Source: Betaproteobacteria bacterium (GTDB lineage Bacteria > Pseudomonadota > Gammaproteobacteria > Burkholderiales > SG8-41). From it: a stretch of 5,943 nucleotides of DNA. A program made the translations under genes and the position numbers. The DNA lies in contig JAKFUJ010000372.1 in NCBI GenBank assembly GCA_021732805.1, forward strand, positions 1 through 5,943, read 5' to 3'. The notes under the pieces were generated by a model. That model ran no database searches. It was given only the letters and a program-made list of their open reading frames with translations, and had not been told where the DNA came from. Of this stretch, positions 4,583 through 5,943 are shown piece after piece. Each line of letters begins with the position of its first letter. Positions within the stretch are counted from its first letter, which is position 1.

Positions 4583-5557
4583 TTACTGCGGTTGAATCCC
4601 CGCACCCTTGATGATGGTTGCGTAGCGCGCGGTTTCGGTTTTCACCAGATCGGCCAGTTGATCGGGTGTGCCGTACCAGGGCGTGATGCTTTGCGCGTCC
4701 AGCGTCTGCCGCAGTTCCTTCGAATCCAGCGCCTTCTGCGCTTCCTGCGTCAGCTTGTTGATGATGTCGCGCGGCGTGCCGGCCGGTGCGAACATCGCGT
4801 ACCAGATCGACATCTTGAAATTGGGAAAACCGGCTTCGGTCGATGTCGGCACGTCCGGCAGATTGGGTACGCGTTTTTCCGACAGCACGACGATGGGCCG
4901 CACCCTTTTCTCCTTGATCAGCGTCAGGATTGATGCGACTGACACGATGGTCTGGTCGACTTCGCCGCTGATCGCCGCCACTGTCGCCAGCGTCGCGCCC
5001 TTGTATGGCACGTGCACGACGTTGATCTTTTCCAGATATTTAAGCAGCTCATTGGCGAGATGGTTGGTGGTACCCGCCCCGCCGGAGCCGTAATTGAGCA
5101 CCCCGGGCTTGGATCGCGCCAGTTCGACAAACTGTTTCAGCGTTTTGGCTGGCACCGAGGGATGTACCACCATCACGTTTTCAATTGCTGCCAGCCGCGC
5201 AACCGGTGCCAGATCCTTCATGCCGTTGTAGCTGAGTTTTTTGTACAGCGACGGACTGATCGCAATGGTCGGCGAACTCACCACCACGGTGTAACCATCC
5301 GCCGGCGATGTCGCCGCCAGGCCCAACGCAAGATTGCCGCCGGCGCCGGCGCGGTTGTCCGGCACCAGGTTCTGGCCCAGCTGTTCGGACATTTTCTGGC
5401 CGATGATGCGCCCCACCAAATCGCTGGGTGCGCCTGCCGGAAACGGCAGGATCATGCGCACCGGTTTGGCGGGATAGGCCTGCGCCAGTGCATTGACGCT
5501 GATAAATGACAAGACTGCGGCAACCCCTATGGCACTCAGACGCTTCAATGCAGACAT
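4583..5557 (-). CDS. Bug/TctC-family tripartite tricarboxylate transporter solute-binding protein
   Basis: A complete 324-residue protein, the usual length for Bug receptors. The N-terminus, with two Lys/Arg and a hydrophobic core and ALAQA before YPAKPVR, is a Sec signal peptide likely cut after residue 27 (or 25), so the protein is periplasmic. Family segments follow in order: ILPFPAGAPSDLVGRIIG (36-53), DNRAGAGGNLALGLAA (67-82), NYGSGGAGTTNHLANELLKY (155-174), VHVPYKGA (181-188), LPDVPTSTEAGFPNF (233-247) and a final TIIKGAGIQPQ. The start has a strong AGGAGG (5564-5569) six bases upstream. It lies 39 bases after an acyl-CoA synthetase gene and 67 bases before the Ldh_2 gene, all on the minus strand. 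This suggests one operon for uptake and oxidation or activation of a carboxylate. No TctAB membrane genes are seen. The ligand is unknown. Confidence 0.96.
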   Translation of the reverse strand: MSALKRLSAIGVAAVLSFISVNALAQAYPAKPVRMILPFPAGAPSDLVGRIIGQKMSEQLGQNLVPDNRAGAGGNLALGLAATSPADGYTVVVSSPTIAISPSLYKKLSYNGMKDLAPVARLAAIENVMVVHPSVPAKTLKQFVELARSKPGVLNYGSGGAGTTNHLANELLKYLEKINVVHVPYKGATLATVAAISGEVDQTIVSVASILTLIKEKRVRPIVVLSEKRVPNLPDVPTSTEAGFPNFKMSIWYAMFAPAGTPRDIINKLTQEAQKALDSKELRQTLDAQSITPWYGTPDQLADLVKTETARYATIIKGAGIQPQ

Positions 5558-5596
5558 GACGCTCCTCCTTCTAATGATATTGATGTGCTTTTTAAT

Positions 5597-5943
5597 TCAA
5601 AACAATTCGCGATCGACGACCAGCAATGCATCCACCACTTTTGCGCCCTGCGGCAGCACGGTCAACGGATTGACATCCAGCTCGCGCAGGCTGTCGCCGT
5701 GATCATGCGCCAGCCATGACAGGCGCACGATGCAATCCACCAGCGCGTTGATGTCGGCCGGCGGCATGCCGCGCACGCCTTCCAGTATCTTGTAACCGCG
5801 CAATTCGCCCAGCATCTCGCGCGCAGTATGTCCATCCACCGGCGGCACGCGGTAGGTGATGTCGCGCAGCACCTCGACGTAAATGCCGCCGGAACCCACG
5901 GCAATCAGCGGCCCGAACACCGGATCACGCACGATGCCCAGCA
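5597..5943 (-). CDS. NDP-forming acyl-CoA synthetase, ATP-grasp C-terminal part, 5' end missing
   Basis: The gene enters from the right edge; about 115 C-terminal residues are visible, beginning LGIVRDPVFGPLIAVGSGGI. This is the end of an ATP-grasp domain of the acetate-CoA ligase (ADP-forming) / acyl-CoA synthetase family: DPVFGP, then GSGGIYVEVLRDITYRV, REMLGELRGYKILEGVRG, PPADINALVDCIVRLSWLA, and ELDVNPLTVLPQG, the conserved ELDINPL element near the C-terminus. These enzymes interconvert acyl-CoA, NDP and phosphate with acid, CoA and NTP in the cytoplasm. Whether this is a stand-alone beta subunit or the C-terminal end of a fused protein cannot be told. It is upstream of the receptor gene and separated by only 39 bases, so co-transcription is likely. 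The methionine codon usage gives no start here, because the frame stays open to the window edge. Confidence 0.92.
   Translation of the reverse strand, partial: LGIVRDPVFGPLIAVGSGGIYVEVLRDITYRVPPVDGHTAREMLGELRGYKILEGVRGMPPADINALVDCIVRLSWLAHDHGDSLRELDVNPLTVLPQGAKVVDALLVVDRELF

Noticed and set aside
5012..5509. Plus-strand open frame of 165 codons opposite the Bug receptor gene
   Set aside because: A His/Arg/Gln-rich antisense shadow of a well-supported gene with a strong ribosome-binding site.

Overview
The window looks like a chromosomal segment of an environmental betaproteobacterium, most likely Burkholderiales. The main reason is two separate Bug/TctC-type periplasmic solute-binding proteins within 6 kb; this family is hugely expanded in that group. 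High G+C, C/G-ending codons and adjacent CoA-dependent carboxylate enzymes fit. This assignment is inference; there is no rRNA or other marker gene here.

Layout. (1) Positions 1-1608, plus strand: the 3' end of a Bug receptor gene, a short palindromic repeat, then a complete class III (CaiB/BaiF) CoA-transferase with the catalytic Asp at residue 170. (2) Positions 1609-3400: an accessory island between two convergent catabolic operons. It holds a TumE-type (DUF6516) toxin-like gene overlapping a winged-HTH antitoxin-like gene, under a good sigma70 promoter embedded in a three-half-site palindromic operator; an AT-rich orphan gene; and a REP-associated tyrosine transposase (RAYT) gene on the minus strand. 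Three copies of one REP-like palindrome, each with a GTAG end, punctuate the orphan and RAYT genes. (3) Positions 3405-5943, minus strand: an operon read from right to left, with the 3' end of an ATP-grasp (NDP-forming) acyl-CoA synthetase, a complete Bug receptor, and an Ldh_2-family oxidoreductase, closed by a clear intrinsic terminator.

How the genes may work together. Both catabolic blocks pair a periplasmic carboxylate-type receptor with a CoA-activating enzyme (CoA-transferase on one side, acyl-CoA synthetase on the other), so each plausibly captures an organic acid and converts it to a CoA thioester. The substrates cannot be read from the sequence. The island has no visible link to this metabolism.

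Most interesting points: the Ldh_2 protein appears to lack both histidines expected in the family's active-site motifs; the toxin transcript is predicted to be leaderless; two tandem hairpins precede the antitoxin start and the second covers its ribosome-binding site; and one REP copy supplies the stop codon of the orphan gene. No gene-free stretch exceeds 300 bases. I saw no tRNA, rRNA or CRISPR array.
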